Positions 1-12,500 of a stretch of DNA of 20,022 nt are shown piece after piece. How positions within the stretch are numbered: the stretch's first letter is position 1; the number at the start of each line of letters is the position of its first letter. Both the position numbers and the translations under genes were made by a program. Where the stretch lies: assembly GCA_027596035.1 (NCBI GenBank), contig JADGJA010000394.1, forward strand, positions 1 to 20,022, written 5' to 3'. This stretch comes from Thoreauomyces humboldtii. Taxonomy: Eukaryota; Chytridiomycota; Chytridiomycetes; Spizellomycetales; Powellomycetaceae. The notes under the pieces were generated by a model that did no database searches, was not told where the DNA came from, and saw only the letters and a program-made list of their open reading frames with translations.

Positions 1-3000
1 GTGGACTACGCGACTCAATTGGTACAGGACGACTCCCAGAATTCTGATGGCAGCCAAACCCGCCGTGGCAAACAGCAGGTAGACGATATACTTGTCAGCG
101 AGGTTGTTGGAAGTCTGAGTGATCACCCCAAAGAGGACCATGTTGGAGCCAAGCCATCCGAGGAGTACTGGGGAAAAATAACGCAATGAAGATCAGATAA
201 TTGATGACCGCCTAGCTGAACGTTCGGAGCCAGGAACTTACGGTTCGTGCGGAAAGCCTTGTATGCGTCTTCCTGAGCAAGACGGGGGTCCACATGCTTG
301 ACGACGTCCGAAGCGTTAAAGTGGCGAAGCTCCTCGATTCCAGAGCTCCAAGCCGCTTCGAGGTCTTTTCGCTCGACAACGTGAATGTCGGCGACGACCG
401 CACCGTCGGCGTTCTGTACTACACGGACCGTGGGTAAATCTGATCCTTCGTTGTCACCCTTGGTTCCCCACGAGACATCGTGCAGGTTGCAGAACGCGTA
501 GATCTGTAGCACATTGATGTAGCTCGGCTGATAGCAAATCGAAAGAAAGGTCAGCAAACGTTGCTAGCAGGATTGGAAAATGTCAGAGAGAGGCTTACGA
601 GCATCAACATGTACTGGATTGAGCTGTGGAACATGTGCCACGCGTCCCCCTGCAGGAGGGAGCCAAGCAGATATGTGCCGTACGTGGCTCCCAGACCGAC
701 AACATAACTCATGCCGCTTCCAATCTCCGAAACGTGGCCGAGGCCCTTGTTCGCTTGTATGATTTTGAAGACCTAGAAAACGTCGAGGTTAAACACAAGC
801 TTATAGCGCAGCGAAAAAAGGTTTTAGCACTCACTTTATAAACCAACAAGACCAACATCGTCAAACCGATAGCCGCAAAGAACGCCATGGAAGTCGTGTA
901 GATCTTTTTCGAAGCTTGCGGTCGGTTGCCAAGTGATGCGATGAAGAGAAGGCACAAAAGTGTTGGATAGATCAGGAAAAACACTTGCGCCACAGCGAAT
1001 GGAATGAAGGACGCGACTTGATTTGACGAAAAAAGGAAGTAGAAGATGATTGCAAACTGAGCCGGTCCGAACCAATTGAATGCGAGGGATACGATCTGAT
1101 AAATCGCCTGGAGAAGGAACACTAGCTTCCGTTGAGGCGTGTGGTTCGTCCTCAGTGTCCGCCCGATGTTGGCGATGGCGTACATCTAGTGGTCATACAT
1201 AGTCGTCAGGTCACGTCATATTACGAGCGGCCAATGAAGTCATGCGTACCTGAGCAAAGAATGACCCGTTCAACCAACGACGACGTTGAGCAATGAACTC
1301 TGGAACAGAGTCTGGGACATCCGTCTCAGCAGCCGAGTTGGCCACATATTTCAAGACCCAGGAAGAGCTAGGCTTCGCGACAAGTTCGAGCGCAAGGATG
1401 CGATCCTCGGCCAAGTACAGATTGGCGGCAAATATCTGTGTTCCAGAAGAGCTCTGGACATCGCCTTCTCTGTGTTCTCCCTTGAAGTACGATGCGAGAG
1501 GTCCTCGATTCGGCATGTTTTCCAGAAGAGCCGTATAGCGATAAGCTGAAAAGGCACCAGGCAAAACTCCGATGTAGCCGCATACGCTCTCCAGGGCTTT
1601 GTCGAGCGAGTTACTGATCTTGTACCTGAAGAATCATATTAGTATCGTCGTCTGTCGAAAACGTGATATTGATACGCACTCGAAGTTCTGGGATGCGACC
1701 AGTGGGTTAAGAATGCCGCGCCATGTCATGCCTACACGAATTTCGCCACAAGCCCCTCCCACGTGCGGGTCCTCGAAAGCCTTCCACAGCTTCCAGATAC
1801 TGTTTTGAAGAGGCCGAGTGCCGACGTCAACGAGGAAGGTCACCTCTGGCCGCAGGATCGGGCAGAAGGCGTTGAAGAACCATCGATGCGAGTTGATTTT
1901 CTTCTTGTTCTGCTCCTTCAGACAGAAGATGAACTGAACGGGTGGTACCCCAGACGTGGTCGTCCAAGATGACAATTGCGGATCGAGCACGAGCTGTGAC
2001 GTCGACTCGAAGATGTGTGCAGTGGTAGGCTTGCCGTTGACTGACTGCTGGTCCATCCCGGGAAGGTAGATGCCCATTGTCTGCAGGGCTAAGAGGACCT
2101 GAGGATTGACCTTTTTACGACCATCCGAAACTAGGACGACAACGATCTTTTTCCAACCATCGGCGCCCCAACCTCGCTTGTTTTTTTGACAGAACGTTTG
2201 GATGTTCTGGAACCATACTGTGAGGTCCTGTACCATAGTAATCCACAAATCCGTGAGCATACCTGAAAGAGACCGAACAGTGTGCGAGTAAGCTCCTCGA
2301 CCCCCTCGTTGTACATCGTCACGACAATGGCGATCTCCGTGTCGCGCTGATTTTCGGCCGCTCGCAAGGTATAACCCTCTCGGAGGAACTCGTCCGGGTC
2401 ACACGTGCAGGCGGTGTACTTGATGGTCTCAAAGTCGTCCCCTTTGTTGTAAGCAACGTTTTTGAGATATCCTTCCGGGAGACGCTCCTTGATCGAGAAG
2501 TTCCCCGACGATGGCAGCTTGACGGTGCGCTGTCGCTTCCGGACGGTCCCGCCCGATCGCGCCAAGCCCTCGTACGGCGTTGATAGCGGAGCAAGTGACT
2601 CGGAAGTCTCCGTGCGGTAGCCGGGCGAGGGTCGAGAAAGGCCCCCTTCAGCCGGCGCAAGGTCGTAGGAAGGTGCAAACTTGACGGAAGCTCGGGCCTC
2701 CTCACGGCTGGGTCGCCAGGCCAACGAATCCGCCACCGAGGTCGAGTCTACGCCTGGAGAGCGCTGATCTGGTTGTCTTCCGAACGTAACCGCTCGAGCA
2801 GCTCTTGGGGGCCGCTCTGGTTGTTCGACGGCCGGCGCGGACATCGGTTCACGCGAGACGTACGAGGTCTCTGGATATGCCATAGAGGGCGGGCTAGGGG
2901 CAATGGGGCTGTCGGGCGAGTGCTGCGAGAATCCGTCGTAAATCCCCGCACCGGCATATGAAGCTTGACTAGCCAAAGAAACGGTGGGACCTCGCGCGTA

Positions 3001-3063
3001 GCCGCGGGTCGTCGGAACGGGGACGTTGCGCCTTGGGGGCGGTGTGATCTCCTGAGCGACCAT
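1..3063 (-). CDS. CHS: Chitin synthase (fungal class I-III type, no myosin domain), 3' end cut by window edge
   Basis: Plasma-membrane glycosyltransferase that polymerises UDP-GlcNAc into chitin. I join exons 2263-3063, 1680-2206, 1250-1625, 835-1185, 599-772, 209-527 and 1-167. Introns are 56, 54, 64, 62, 71 and 41 nt; all phases agree, giving 905 codons with no stop before the edge. Residues 1-190 are a Pro/Ser/Arg-rich, probably disordered head, followed by the conserved start of the family ([18 protein letters not shown]). Core motifs seen: [39 protein letters not shown] (463-473), AEDRIL (515-520) and the catalytic QRRRWLNG (556-563). About seven membrane segments follow from residue 590, with [25 protein letters not shown] sequence at 747-767. 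I start at the ATG at 3063 (G at -3 and +4); the frame is open further upstream but only through a GTG. Family length suggests the stop lies just outside the window. The assignment is secure; the exact class is not. Confidence 0.95.
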
Positions 3064-3584
3064 GCCTGTGTACGGAACCTCTGTTTTGGTCGTCGGTCTA
3101 CTGTCGTTGCTGAAAGATGAGGATGTACAAACGAAATGCGAACTAAAGCTGAGTTTAGCGGAATGCCAAGATGTCGAAAGAGCGGGCGGGCGAGCTTTGC
3201 CATGCCGGGAGTGGATCACCCAAAAGGAACACAGTACGGTAAATCAGATCTTTTCCACTCGGAAAGGGGAGTGGCTGCCAATTGTGGCGCAACCTGCCGC
3301 TCGCCCCCCTCCCACGTTTCAGCGGTTTCACAAGGATTCGGGTCTATCTGCATACCGGTAGCTTCCTAGTTTCTACTGTACACGTAGAACAACGGTTTGC
3401 CTCGGATCCTCCTTCCCAATACATAGCTGCATGACGCTACCCCCTACGTATGCGTTGTCCCCAAGATCATAATCGGACAGCAGGAAATCCATTTCCGGAT
3501 GATTTCCCTAACAGACAAGCCAAAAGAAAATGATAGATACATGTCCATGTACAGTAAGGATTCCCGAAAGAACAAAAAACATCT
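3064..3584 (-). promoter_or_regulatory. Spacer: CFAP47 3' end and chitin synthase promoter/5' UTR
   Basis: The 521 bp between the CFAP47 stop and the chitin synthase ATG must hold the CFAP47 terminator and the promoter of the downstream gene, since both are read on the minus strand. I see no AATAAA on the minus strand just after the CFAP47 stop and no convincing TATA box. A small hairpin can form from CCACTC (3255-3260) and GAGTGG (3269-3274). An upstream ATG at 3203 opens a 151-codon frame that overlaps the chitin synthase start. Other frames here look like chance. Confidence 0.5.
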
Positions 3585-6500
3585 TCAAATCTCCAAGGAT
3601 GCGCCGGGCCGCGGTCGCATAGGTGCGATGGGGTTGATGGCGTTCTCCCGGATGAAATTGCGCCGTGGTCCATGTTGAGGAACAGCAGTCGACATCACTG
3701 AATGAGCTGTCGATGACACGGCAGCGTATCGGCCACCTGCGACTCCAGCGCCTTTGGACGCCGGTGACGAGCGCAAAGCTGCTGCAGCGTTCGAGTTGCT
3801 TGCATGACCGAGCGTGGAAGCTGGAGTGACACCTCGAATCTCGAACGTCCAGGAAATGTCCTCGCACTCGACGATGAGCATCCCGACCGTCGTCTTTCCG
3901 TACTCCCGGGCTCGATACCCGACCACGAACCCGTTGTCGCTCTCCGTCCGGTTCTGCTCCGCGGTGAGAACGCCCTCTTGCGGAAACACCGCAAACTCCC
4001 CACGGTTGGCTTCCTCGGACCGTCCGGTAAAGAACGCCCGGAAGGGTCGGTCGTGCGGCACCAGGCTCCGGATGGTGAAGGATACACACGAGAGCTTGTT
4101 GAGCATGCCTTCGATGACGATTGTATCATCAAGGCTTGGGGCATGCGACAGGAGGCGAATCGTCGTGCGCCACGTGCTGCGACTGGCCCGGCTGGTGATG
4201 TATAGGTGAAGGGGTTGCGTCGTCGGGCGCGGAGGCGCATAGGTTGCCTGTAACCGGTAAATACATCAGCCTCGACTTGCTGCAGAACACAGATATTTTG
4301 GGGGCATTCCTACCCGGATGCGGACGAGGGCGCCTTGCTCGTCGACGACCTGACTTTCCAAAAGATCCAAGGTCAACGCATCGACAGCTTCCTGCTCCAC
4401 GTCCGTGGCATAAGTCGATCGGTCGTTCGATACCGGTGCAAGTCGGAAGATAAAGAGCGGCGTCGACTGAACATCTATGGCACTCGAGTCCTCTTCGTCC
4501 AAGGGACTAACCCCGCTCGCACGCCCCTCTAAACCTGAAATGTAGCCTGGGAGCAACACTTCAAGATCGCGCACAAGCGTCTCGCGGCTGCGTGCCTCCA
4601 GCACCGTCGTGGCAGTCGTCAGTATCCGCTCGGGTATTCCCTAAAGGAAGAATCAGATGTGTCGAGCAAACAAGCAGAAACCTCGACATGGAATATGACT
4701 CACGGTCAATGGATAGACCCAAGTGAACCCGGTGCTGCCTTCCATCTTGACAACCACTCTGGCATCATTGCCGATCATCCGTTGTGGTCGATATACGAAA
4801 GGCACAATGATGCTTTGCATGCCCTCTGCGCACATCTTTTTCTGTCGAGCATGGACCAGAGAGAATTCCGGGCTGGCGTTGCCGTCCCGTTGCTCCAATG
4901 CAATGGTAATTGCGATCGAGTCAGGTAGTGGGTTCACGAATGTAATACTGGAGGTTGTGGGATGCTGGAGAAGGGAACTGACTACCGTCGGCGGGAACGG
5001 GGTAGGAAGTGTGCCTTGACCCTGTTCATGGTCGGTTAACCAGGAAGGCATTTTGAGGTCGGTCAGAACACTAACGTACCTGGACATGGAAGACGAACTC
5101 GCCGATGTCAGGGCTGCTGACGCTAACAACCGCCTTAACCGCCTCCGTCAGAGAGGTGGGCCAGAAAATCAACTGCGCTGCTGTAGACTCGTGTGGAGAT
5201 AGATTAATCTGTAGCTCCGACCGTCCGTCAACGGAACTGCGCAGAGACTTGGTAGCTTCTGCCTTAGGGTAAAGTAGCTGGAATTCGAGTGCGTTGGACA
5301 GGTTCAGGTTGAGCGTTACGCTTCGGTCCAGTGGGTTGCGAATGGGAATCATTTGAGACTAGCGTACAGAAACCACGGTATGAGAACTGGCACTTTGCGT
5401 GCCCTTAAATGCAAGATGAGAGAATTAAGCGCATACCTCACACTTCCCGAGCGAGCATGACATTGTCTCCAGTTCGACGGGCGGGCCGTCCTTTGCCTCA
5501 AGACTGAGGTTGTACCAGAACTCTCCAACCTCGTCATTGTAGAACTGTATGCGACCAGTTCCCTTCATCTTCAGCACTACCAGAAGCTGTCAACAGAAGT
5601 TTCAGCGTTGAGATCACCGCGGAGAATCACTCACTTGGGTGGAAGGAAAGACTGTACACTTTCTCCTCGTTGGGAGAGACCGTGACTTTGCTTTCACCCG
5701 TTAATCCCTCCCCGGATAGTTTTGCAGTGTAGGTAATATCGTTGCTGGTCGGATTCGATAACGGGATGTCGAGAAGAACGGGCTGGCGGACAGTTGTGCT
5801 CACGGGGATGGTGTCTTCGGCAGGAGGTGAAAGCACTTGCAACTAAATAGCGATGAACTTCACTCAACACTCATGACACAAAACCAGCCTGAAAGCATCT
5901 ACGTACTTACCGTCACAGAATACCAGACGTAGCTTCCGTCGTGCGGGTTCGTAAAGGTTACGACAGATCGCTCAAACTGGCCGGACCGCCGGGCTTGAAT
6001 CGAGAGCTCGTAGGTGGCACTTTGTCCGGCTCCCACCCATATGGAAGGAGCACCCGCAGCAAACGGAACATCCGTTGAGACGTTGTACTCGGCATCTTGC
6101 TCGGACGCGTTGTATACCACAAGCTTTTCAACGGTCTTTTGTAGATTGTAAAGGACGTGAGTTTCTCAGGTCCTTGTCGACCAAGTCCCATGTACTGCTC
6201 ATCACCTTCTCACGAGCACGACACGTAATATCTTTCTTTCCGGCGGGCAAAGGATCCAGTCCAGTGCCTCGCAAGTTGTAAACGTGCTTTTGAGCTGTTT
6301 GGAGGTTCGACAGGGTCAAGACGGAGGCTGCCTCGCCCGCTCGCAGAGGAGAAAATGTAATGCTGTAGTTTGTGGTCCCTCGCGCCTGCACAATGAGACT
6401 GTGCGGGCCAGAAAATTGTTTAGAACCCTGGAGATGAGTCTTGAGGAACTCTTCTGTGAGTAAGAGTTGAAATGAAATCCGAAGAGTGTGGCTCGAAACT

Positions 6501-9500
6501 CGTACCTTGATAGTCCAATCCTCATCCGTACGATTTACTATGGGGATATCCTGTATCACAGTCTGCCGAGCAGGGATCGCAAAGTGGAGAGTTGCTCGAG
6601 ATCCTTCAGAAATCGCAACCGCACTGATGGCAAGGACCCGTAGATCAGAGGTATCGAGACACGTCAGCAGGATCCTGCCTGTGTACTTTCCTGGGCTCTG
6701 CACTGGATCGTTAGCTCTCCCAAACTTTCTTCAAACGCTCAGTTGGTCAGCATACCCGAGGGTGAAAAGCGATAGGGAGCTCCGTGTGATTGTGCTCGAT
6801 CGTGCCGACATGTTTCTTGTCTTTTCCGGTCTGTTCCATTGGCGGCTTGATCGAGATCTCGGATGGACCTCGGAAAATATTAGAAGAGTATTCCACCTGA
6901 AAGGTTGACAGTCAACTCGTTGAACACCCGGGAACGATAGAGATACGAAGCATGCACCTTGAATCTCAACCCTTTTCTGGCCCCGGACACGGCATCTGTG
7001 CTTGATAAGATTTCAAGACTGCCCTTCTTGTTTTTTCGTGCCTTGACACCACCAGCAGCATACTGCAAGGCCTTTTCTCGCGCGCTGTTGATTCCTGAAA
7101 TGCGGAAAGCTTTTTCCAGCGGCTCGCCAGCTTTAGCAGTCCATGCCACGGATTCCATAGGATGAGGCGTCAGGCCGCGTCCACAGAGTTGGTAAGCAAA
7201 CTCGCCCACGTTCTCATCGATGAAGTGGATCAAACAATGATGTGCACCCAGCTACCGAAAGAAAGATGAGTGTCCTGTGCATTTTCTGGCTGGAAAAAAA
7301 CTTACCACAAAGGGAAGAAACGTAATGGATATGGTCCCACTTTGATTTCCGTCCAGCACGATTTCATTCGCCAAGGCATGGAAAGAAGCCGGTCCGTTGT
7401 CGCTGTCCGCGTGCTGAAAATGAAGTTGTTGAGCCTGTCTAGGGCTGGAAACGTAGGCATGCCGAAGACCTTACCTGACTTTCCTTTAGTTCGACCTTAA
7501 ACCTTCCTTTGACAGCAAAAGGGTTGACGACTTCGATCTCGGTACTTGTCGGAGGAGTCGCGTAGACGACTCCGTCGATTTTGACCACCTTGCTCGGTAC
7601 CGCATCCTGCACGACGCTCCGCAAATCAAAGACCATGACACTCGCACAACCGAGGCCCATCTTCCTACTGCGAAGGACCAGGTTCCCTTGCGTTGGTCGA
7701 CAGAATCTGCTCTTGAACTCCACCGGCAAGCGGATGGTGCTTTTCGGGGGTATCGTGACGGGAAGACCCGATCCGGCGGTGGCAGAATCTGTCGTGATGA
7801 GCGTAAAGTCTCCGAAGCCTTGCAGCTCGCAGATGTAGGTCAGCGGGCGAGTGCTGGGATTCGTCAACTCGATCTCTCGCTGGACAGTCTCGTTAAGCTT
7901 GCAGTGAAACTCGACCTGCGTCTTGGGGATGAAGGCTGGCAGCGTTTGAAGAAGGAAGAGCAATAGTAGATAGAGGTTTATTCCAGCTTCCTTTCCGCCG
8001 TCGCGAATCTTGTCGAGGCTGTAGTCCATAGCAGTACACCCTGGGAATAGATCATTCAAGGCTGACTGCAACGCTGTCTGAGTCGACTGTCTCGTTTCGT
8101 CACTCGAATCTTCACCCTTGAGGTGTCGAAAGTAGGCCGTACTCAGGGCTGGCAGGTGCGAGGTTAGAAGATATGCCAGGGGTGCGCCGCTAGCGAAGTC
8201 CGACGTGAAATTTGTTAGAGGATGCGGCTTGGAGGTCCACTAAATGCGTGCAATATTGTGAGATACATCGCCGTAAGCTTTCCTCTCCGACAGTACCTTC
8301 CAACTGTGAAACGCAACCCAACGCAAAAGGACGTTCTCTGAAGTTCCGACGGACCCCTTCGCTTTGGCAGTGACTTGCCAATCCATTGCCGCCTCTTGCT
8401 TATCTACTCCCGGAAGATTGCGAAACATCCGTAGAGTAACCGGTTGTGCCATAAACACTCGGACAATCTGCAGCAACAAGGTGCACCAAGTGTCCTTCGA
8501 TATAGCCTCCCAGTATTTCTCGACCTTCTGCTTGTACTCGTAATGCTCTTCGTACAACGGTGTTCCCATTTCCCGCTTCTAAGACGACCAGAGGCTTTGA
8601 GACGTGTGAAGAGTTATAGCAAGCGCACAAAAAAGAAGGAGACAAACCTGGCATATGGTGTCCATCTGATTATGCAGACGGTACTCCTCGAGCGACAGCA
8701 AGAACTCAGGTTTTACGGGACTAAGCAGTGCGCCATTAGCTACCAGATAGGTCAAAACTTCGGCATTCTGAGCGTAGACTGCCTTGACTGCCTCCTCTGC
8801 GTTGCTATCTGTGATTGTGCCGGTTTAGTGAATCTGTGAAATGATGCCATGTAAAGCTCCGACGTACGATTCATTGCTGGCGGCACGGAAATCTTTCTCC
8901 CCGTGATAGAATGAATCAGGTCTTGTAGTACTTGCCCTCCCGACGATACAAGCTGTTGAGGGAACGCTTTCCAAGCCTGCAAGAAGTACTATTTTAGAAA
9001 AGTCGTATAAACACAATAGAAAAGGTTCGTACCATGGGTACGGAGATGTGATCATCAAGCCATTGAGTTAATGTCTCCCCGAGCTCACAAAGGAAGCTCA
9101 AAGTAATCGTAAGCTCTGGCCCATGCTCCAAAGGTATCCCGGAAGGCGTCTTGAACGGTCGAGGACCATGTAGGATCCGGTTTCTGTGGAAGTACTGGGC
9201 AGGTCAGTGCCACAAAAATGAACATAACTGTGCGGTATCAAACTACCTTTTCTGATTTTCCGTGATGGCCTCGGTAGGTCTCTGGCTCTCTCCATTCAGC
9301 CATATGTACGGCTGTAGACTGAGCAGGGAGGAGTCACTTGTCCCATGAACCGGGAGGTAGAACGCTCGACGTCCATCGCTCGAGATCTGGAGTTTTGCGG
9401 TGAAGCTTAAAGGAAAGTCGACATGCCTCAGGAATCTCGCAACGACGGTAAGTTTTTCGCCGTCGCTCTTGAGCAACTTTCCTTCCGGAAAGGATAACTC

Positions 9501-12500
9501 AATAGATCCGTGGATCTCCTCAGGAATCAGCTCTCGGATCTCGGTCCGCTCACAACCATAGTTGATGATGGAGAAGATGGCGGTGCTCTCGACTCCCACT
9601 GGCGTGATTGGAAGGAAGATTTCTGGTGGATCGAATGCGAGAGCCGGCTCGACGCCGAAACCTTGCAGTGGGATGGACAGTAACGATTTTGGTCCGAGGT
9701 AATCCAGATGAAGAGGAAGGGCAGTCTCAAACAGTCCGGTGCTCTCTGGTTGGAAGGTTATGGTGATGGTTTGGGACTGTCCAGCCACGAGTTGATCTCG
9801 CCAGGGCTCGACTTTGAACACCTTATCAGCATATTCCAAAGGATCCAAATCGAACCACCATTCCATGGAGTTTTTGCTTTGATTTGTTAAAACCAAGACC
9901 TCCTTTGAAGCAGTTTTCAAATGGGAAACGGCGTGTATGCCGTCTCCGCGATGAACCACCCGGTTCTTGAAGTCGATGGAGGTTCTAGACAGATGAAGCG
10001 GGGACTGGACGCCTTCCGCTTCGATGGAGACAGTAGGGATATCCATGACGCCCATCAAGTGCATGGTCAAGTTAAATGAATGAAATCTGACCGACGTAGG
10101 AACGAACGCAATGTCAACCACTACTGTCTCGGATACTGGGATCTCGAGAAGAAAGATGCGTCCGACTCGTCCTTGCGGAGGTCTGTTCTTCCATCTCTGG
10201 CAGGCATCAAACCCAAACAGCGGGTGATCCCTAACAATGGTCTGAATCAAATGTCCGTTCTTTGAAAGCGTATCTGGCTCCTTGACGCGTCTTTGCCGTC
10301 CGGAGGTAGTTCGTGGTCTCGAAGGCGCCGACTGCTTGCGGGTCGGCGACGCAACGTCTCGGATCTTGAGCTCAAACTCGGGATGTTCTCGGAGGTCAAT
10401 TACCACACCTGCAACCACGGAGCCCTTGTTGGACATGATGATACGCTTGTAGCCTGAGGATCCCACAACCGTTCCTCTTGACATATCTCCGGGTTGGACT
10501 TCGAAGTGCACCTCAGGTGCTCTGGCTTCGTAACGGTATGGCACACGGATGACCTTGCCTCCACCAACGGTAGTGATCAGCGCTGCGTCCTCTACCACTC
10601 CACAGTGCGTGGGGATGCATTGTAAAGACAACTCTGTGGTTGACATCGCTGGGATGGATCCGTTCGGCGGCTCGATCTGAGCTTCCGAGTGGACATGCTC
10701 ATTAGCCGCTGTGAACAGCGCGGGGTTTGAAGCAGTGTTTTTGACGCGAATAAAAGCTGTTCCCCTCGACGCATCAGAACCTGTTCGTGCGGTCGTGCGG
10801 AAGACGGTCGAGTAGAGTGCATTGAGCAAGGCCTGTGACCCGACGTCCATCGAAAATCCAACCGAGAGAATCCCGAGGTCTACAGCCCCTTGTTTGTTGG
10901 AACTCAGGAGCACGCAGTGCGAGGCGGGTGTACTGCCTTTGCAATGAACGGAAAACTTTTCCACAATAACCCTCTCCTTCTGGTCAAGGACCTGCAGGAC
11001 GAGCTCGGCCTCGTCGACGGGCTTAATCCCTGGCACGTAGCTAATCTTAACTTTCGTCTGGGATTTAGCAGCAACCGTTCCCATTTTGGGCTGGACGCTG
11101 AATCGGCCCTCTGACCGCGAATCTCCGGTCTTTTCTCCACAGCTTACTTCCCAAAGGAATCCAGCTTCGAAGTTTCCGGTATTCTTCAAGATAACTTCGG
11201 TCTCCGCCACGGGAACTTCCGTCCCTTCCTGGAGGCCACTCGTGGGATCTACTTCCAGAAAAACGGCCTTTGTCGAGACTTCCAGGTGTACCGGTAAGAC
11301 CTCCACACGCACCGGAAGTGAGTACTTGTATCGACCATTCACCGTATAAGTCACTTTCCGAGTGTACGTTCCTGGCTCCGTAGAGCTGAATTTGACCTCA
11401 AAGCCTGCTAAACTCATTGGCGCAAGAACCTGATGCGACGGACAAACTGTGATCTGAGCAGCTTTGCCGTCAGTGCTGTGGGAGTCGTCGGCAATTTGAA
11501 TACGGACATGCACCGGCTGATTTGACGAGATCGCGTTCAGGATGTTCAGCGGACAGCTATTCACTGAGTGGACCGTGACCTTTCCGAAATCGATAAAAGT
11601 GTGCGCAGCGAAGATGTTCGCTAGGTCATGTCCACTCAGGGATTGATCATAGCCGGACGCTCCAGCGGTCGTCGGTATTTCTGGTGATGCGTTCAGTTTA
11701 TCCCGAAATACGACGGGCTCCATCAACTGTTCGAACAACACTCGCAGCTTTCGCGCGTCTGTGTTGTCCACTTGTGGCCCTCGGGCCTGAACTTTCTGTG
11801 CCTCAGCACTCACAAGAATCTCGGCAGTTTTTCGGGTCCCAGGCTGATATTCGAGAAAGTCCAAAGGTTCGGGTGCCAGAAGCCCGTTGTCGCGATCAAC
11901 CTCGAGGCAAGCCTCCGCAAGATCCAGTTTTTGAGTATCCACATCAACTCCATCGTCACCAAGTCGTCGACGTCTGATCTCCTGAATCCTCTGGCCTCTC
12001 CGTTCTCGGATGTAGGCTGTGTACTCTCCCCGATGCAGCATCTCTTCTCGTGCGTTTGAATGACTTTTCGCTTGCCTGATCTCTTCAGGAGAGATGATTT
12101 CGCTAGCATATCGACTGACGGTCCCGCGAGCCGTGGCAGATGCCCATTCCGCTCCATCTGTGGGATTTTCAGATGTGTCGCTGTGACTATCAAATCGTGC
12201 AATGTGATGGTGATGATGGGCGTAGCGAGGGAATCCGACATCCGAGCTTGCGGCGACACATGCACCAGTTAGCTTGATCTGAATCCGCTCGATGACTTGT
12301 GAGCCAACAAAACGGACGGAGCTTTCCGGGGACTGCTGTCCAGGTTTTATGGTACACTCCATCGTCGTCCTGAAGTTGCCTAACTGGTTCGGACGGAAAG
12401 CAACTCTAACGGTTCTTTCTTCGAGCGGGCCAAGCACGCCGGTGGAGGGGTCCGCATGGAACTGAGCGACCGATGATAAAGCGTATCGGCAGCTCAAAAC

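Noticed and set aside
2748..3203. Minus-strand frame of 151 codons overlapping the chitin synthase head
   Set aside because: It is out of frame with the enzyme and rich in Arg/Pro. Kept only as a possible upstream open frame.
6869..6896. Possible 28-nt intron with GAG acceptor in CFAP47
   Set aside because: A 61-nt intron at 6897-6957 with a CTTTCAG acceptor keeps phase and yields the more family-like peptide RFKVEYSSNIFRGPSE.
8240..8266. Possible 27-nt intron or a TAG read as sense in CFAP47
   Set aside because: A 57-nt phase-0 intron at 8240-8296 removes the stop, fits the usual size here and gives a better calponin-homology domain.
12205..12220. Run of five histidines in CFAP47
   Set aside because: Short codon-repeat run at the edge of a flexible insert; no sign of a metal site beyond the run itself.
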